DNA from: Melieria omissa | Taxonomy: Eukaryota > Arthropoda > Insecta > Diptera > Ulidiidae | Reading direction: 5' to 3' | DNA: 64,000 nucleotides | Assembly (NCBI GenBank): GCA_963971225.1 | Contig: CAXARI010000019.1 | Location: 16,854 to 80,853 of the forward strand | The notes under the pieces: model-generated | Told to the model about the DNA's origin: nothing | The model's database searches: none | Seen by the model: only the letters and a program-made list of their open reading frames with translations | In this document: positions 1 to 64,000 of the stretch, piece after piece | How positions within the stretch are numbered: position 1 is the first letter of the stretch | Layout of the letters: each line of letters opens with the position of its first letter | Made by a program: the position numbers and the translations under genes

Positions 1-1044
<1,044 letters not shown>

Positions 1045-1292
1045 GTTAACACAACCGGTGCACCCGTTACGACACGCATCACGCGGCACTGCAACGTGTG
1101 TAGTTTCCCACCAACTCGGAATGCAATCGAAGCACCGTGTAACCCGAAACTCCTTGCGTTGCCCAATTCTGCTGACTCCACTTCTACCGGCGGCGGTGCC
1201 GCGGCCGAGTCAGCATTTACCAGCAGCAATGCCGAGGTTTAGTTTAAGCTGTTAATTAGAATAAGTTTAGTTGGTTTTTGGGAGCGGAACTG

Positions 1293-1298
1293 AATAAA
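1293..1298 (+). promoter_or_regulatory. AATAAA polyadenylation signal in the LTR-like insertion (copy 1)
   Basis: Canonical hexamer 39 bp upstream of the hairpin. The same hexamer lies at the same offset in the other copies (7482, 18399, 43280, 49049). Use is inferred only. Confidence 0.45.
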
Positions 1299-1331
1299 CG
1301 GTTTAAAAGTAAGATTGGAGTTTTATTTGCT

Positions 1332-1366
1332 AGCGCGAGGAGCTCCCCGAGGGAGTTCCTCGCGCT
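1332..1366 (+). other. 16-bp stem / 3-nt loop hairpin in the LTR-like insertion (copy 1)
   Basis: The left arm 1332-1347 pairs with 1351-1366 over all 16 positions, one of them G-U in RNA; the loop is CGA at 1348-1350. CATTTTTTTGG follows. Being downstream of AATAAA it could sit in the R region or 3' end of an LTR transcript. Confidence 0.8.
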
Positions 1367-1401
1367 CATTTTTTTGGCGGCCACCTGGCGGCGACCTTAA
1401 C

Positions 1402-2384
<983 letters not shown>

Positions 2385-2461
2385 CTAGTAGGGCCCTGCA
2401 GCTTTGCACGCAAGCTTGAAGTCAATGGGCCCAATAAATCAAGTTTCTTCATACTATACTC

Positions 2462-3240
2462 TATGGGCGATGCCACGCTTTTTTATGTAACGCCCAATCC
2501 ATTCCTCCAGCCGACGGGTGTGACCTGGTTTCATTAATATGCGACTTTCAGTTCCAAAGTTACGCGGAAAATTTCGGTCACAAAAAATATGCCGCGCCCC
2601 TTGTTCAACGCCTATAATATTTTGTCAGTAGAATAACACATCTATGGGACGATGATATACAAAACTTCAAAGCTTTCCAACTTATTGTTCCGAAGCTATT
2701 CCACAATAAAAATTTGGGTTCTATGGGCGGTGCCATGCCCTCGTCCAATACCCAACCCATTCCCCATGTCGAAGTGCACATCTAAATCGTAAATCTTTGA
2801 TGTTTGATTTGTAGTTCCACAGTTATTCGAAACATTTGAGTTGCTTAAAAAGTGCCACGCCCCTTGTCCAACGCTCGCAAAGTTTTACCAGTGAAACGGC
2901 ACATCTAAACGGTGACCCCGCACCAAATTTTAATGCTGCCCGATTTTTCATTCCGAAGATATTCCATATTGAAATTTTAAGTTGTATGGGCGGTGCCACG
3001 CCCCCTTGTCAAAACCCCACCCTATTCCCCATATGGAAAAACACAACTAAATTGTACGTTTGTACCGAGTGTCATTAATGAGAACGCTATAGTTTCAAAG
3101 TTACACCGGCATTTAAAAAGTGCCACGCCTCTTGTCCAACGCCCATCAAATTTTACCAGTAAAACGGAACATCTAAACGGTGGACCCGCACCAAATTCTA
3201 ATGCTGTTCGAAAATTCAGCTAATCGGCTGTCTAGTTTTT
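2462..3240 (+). repeat. Left-half internal repeats of the body: three diverged ~260-bp copies (shown in body 1)
   Basis: TATGGGCGRTGCC recurs at 2462, 2722 and 2985, periods 260 and 263 bp. Each copy has two TGCC-CGCC boxes, at 2471/2590, 2731/2853 and 2994/3121, giving alternating spacings of about 119-127 and 141 bp. The second and third copies are most alike, sharing the stretch from AAAAAGTGCCACGCC to CCGCACCAAATT. The end at about 3240 is approximate. The same layout is present in every body. Confidence 0.85.
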
Positions 3241-3304
3241 GAGTTTTAATGCCGTGGGACCAACAAACAAATATACATTAATTTTGATTTACAACATAAA
3301 GATA

Positions 3305-62495
<59,191 letters not shown>

Positions 62496-64000
62496 CTAGT
62501 AGGGCCCTGCAGCTTTGCACGCAAGCTTGAAGTCAATGGGCCCAATAAATCAAGTTTCTTCATACTATACTCTATGGGCGATGCCACGCTTTTTTATGTA
62601 ACGCCCAATCCATTCCTCCAGCCGACGGGTGTGACCTGGTTTCATTAATATGCGACTTTCAGTTCCAAAGTTACGCGGAAAATTTCGGTCACAAAAAATA
62701 TGCCGCGCCCCTTGTTCAACGCCTATAATATTTTGTCAGTAGAATAACACATCTATGGGACGATGATATACAAAACTTCAAAGCTTTCCAACTTATTGTT
62801 CCGAAGCTATTCCACAATAAAAATTTGGGTTCTATGGGCGGTGCCATGCCCTCGTCCAATACCCAACCCATTCCCCATGTCGAAGTGCACATCTAAATCG
62901 TAAATCTTTGATGTTTGATTTGTAGTTCCACAGTTATTCGAAACATTTGAGTTGCTTAAAAAGTGCCACGCCCCTTGTCCAACGCTCGCAAAGTTTTACC
63001 AGTGAAACGGCACATCTAAACGGTGACCCCGCACCAAATTTTAATGCTGCCCGATTTTTCATTCCGAAGATATTCCATATTGAAATTTTAAGTTGTATGG
63101 GCGGTGCCACGCCCCCTTGTCAAAACCCCACCCTATTCCCCATATGGAAAAACACAACTAAATTGTACGTTTGTACCGAGTGTCATTAATGAGAACGCTA
63201 TAGTTTCAAAGTTACACCGGCATTTAAAAAGTGCCACGCCTCTTGTCCAACGCCCATCAAATTTTACCAGTAAAACGGAACATCTAAACGGTGGACCCGC
63301 ACCAAATTCTAATGCTGTTCGAAAATTCAGCTAATCGGCTGTCTAGTTTTTGAGTTTTAATGCCGTGGGACCAACAAACAAATATACATTAATTTTGATT
63401 TACAACATAAAGATATTTGCTGCAATGACTCGCAAAATTTGTTTTATATCCATATTGTTTTGCACAATTATAGCACAGTTAATTTCTGTCGTCATGGAAA
63501 TTGCAGGAAGGCGTAAAAGGTGGGCGTGGTCAACCTTATATAGCTTATGTTTACCGCTATGAAACACAGAATCATTTTATATCAACATTAATTTTCAGAC
63601 ATGTACCGTAGTTTTGTTTTGTTAGTTTAGTGGGCGCGGGAAGTGGGCGCGACCGATTATATTATAGCCTATGTTTGCCGCAATAAACTGCTGAATCGTT
63701 TGATACCCATATTGCTATGACAAATATACCATGGCTGATTTGTTATTATAGTGGGCGTGGCGAAAAGGCATATCGGGAGGGCGTGGTCAATTTTATATAT
63801 CCTATGTTAACATCAACGAAGCACGGTATCATTCGATATTAATACTGATTTACCGACATGTACCGTAGCTTCGTTTTGTTAGTTTAGAGGGCACGGAAAG
63901 TGGGCGTGGCCGATTATATTATAGCCTATGTTTGCTACAATGATACGCTGAATCGTTTGATACCCATATTGCCTTACAAAAGCATACCATTGATGAGTTT
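62496..64000 (+). repeat. Body 23, type A, cut by the window edge
   Basis: First 1,505 bp; ACTCGC and TTATATAGC seen. The end of the right half and the tract lie outside the window. Confidence 0.95.

Noticed and set aside
1058..1255. 65-codon frame on the plus strand and its opposite-strand partner inside the LTR-like block
   Set aside because: It lies in a GC-rich non-coding terminal repeat candidate; the minus-strand frame runs on into poly-Ile from the TAA tract.

Overview
This window is one uninterrupted tandem satellite array. I found no protein-coding, rRNA or tRNA gene. Each unit is a body of about 1,674 bp followed by a very long (TAA)n microsatellite. There are 22 complete bodies, the last 262 bp of one at the left edge, and the first 1,505 bp of one at the right edge. 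The bodies are nearly identical, all in the same orientation, and together cover about 38.6 kb. The 28 TAA tracts cover about 23.6 kb (roughly 37% of the window). In five units the TAA tract is split by the same 359-bp insertion, which looks like a solo LTR (AGTTAA...TTAACT ends, an AATAAA signal, and a strong 16-bp hairpin).

The organism is a eukaryote. GGGCGTGG / CCACGCCC boxes embedded in AT-rich repeated DNA, together with an insertion whose ends resemble insect gypsy-group LTRs, make a fly (Diptera) my best guess. That is from memory and unverified. Long homogenised satellite of this kind usually sits in heterochromatin (pericentromere, sex chromosome, B chromosome or subtelomere), but nothing here shows which.

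I number bodies 0 to 23 from left to right. Two body types can be told apart by linked single-base markers. Type A has ACTCGC and TTATATAGC; type B has ACTCAC and TTATAAAGC. The order is A B A B A B A A B A B B A B B A B A B A A B A for bodies 1-23: a dimeric higher-order repeat with four breaks (7/8, 11/12, 14/15, 20/21). The right-hand end of each TAA tract carries one of two interruption patterns. Class II is one CCA plus two TCA; class I is two TCA without CCA, or no such interruption in one tract. This pattern predicts the type of the following body in all 23 cases: class II precedes A, class I precedes B. Bodies and tracts are therefore exchanged mostly through breakpoints inside the TAA tracts, and a few recombinant bodies and tracts can be pointed to.

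Within a body there is a deeper periodicity. The left half holds three diverged repeats of about 260 bp carrying CCACGCCC-type boxes. The right half holds three of about 257 bp carrying GGGCGTGG-type boxes. Each splits into half-repeats of about 120-140 bp. The hierarchy is therefore TAA triplet, ~130 bp, ~260 bp, ~1.67 kb body plus tract, A/B dimer. Long open frames over the TAA tracts (poly-Asn, poly-Ile, poly-Tyr, poly-Leu) are artefacts of the triplet repeat.
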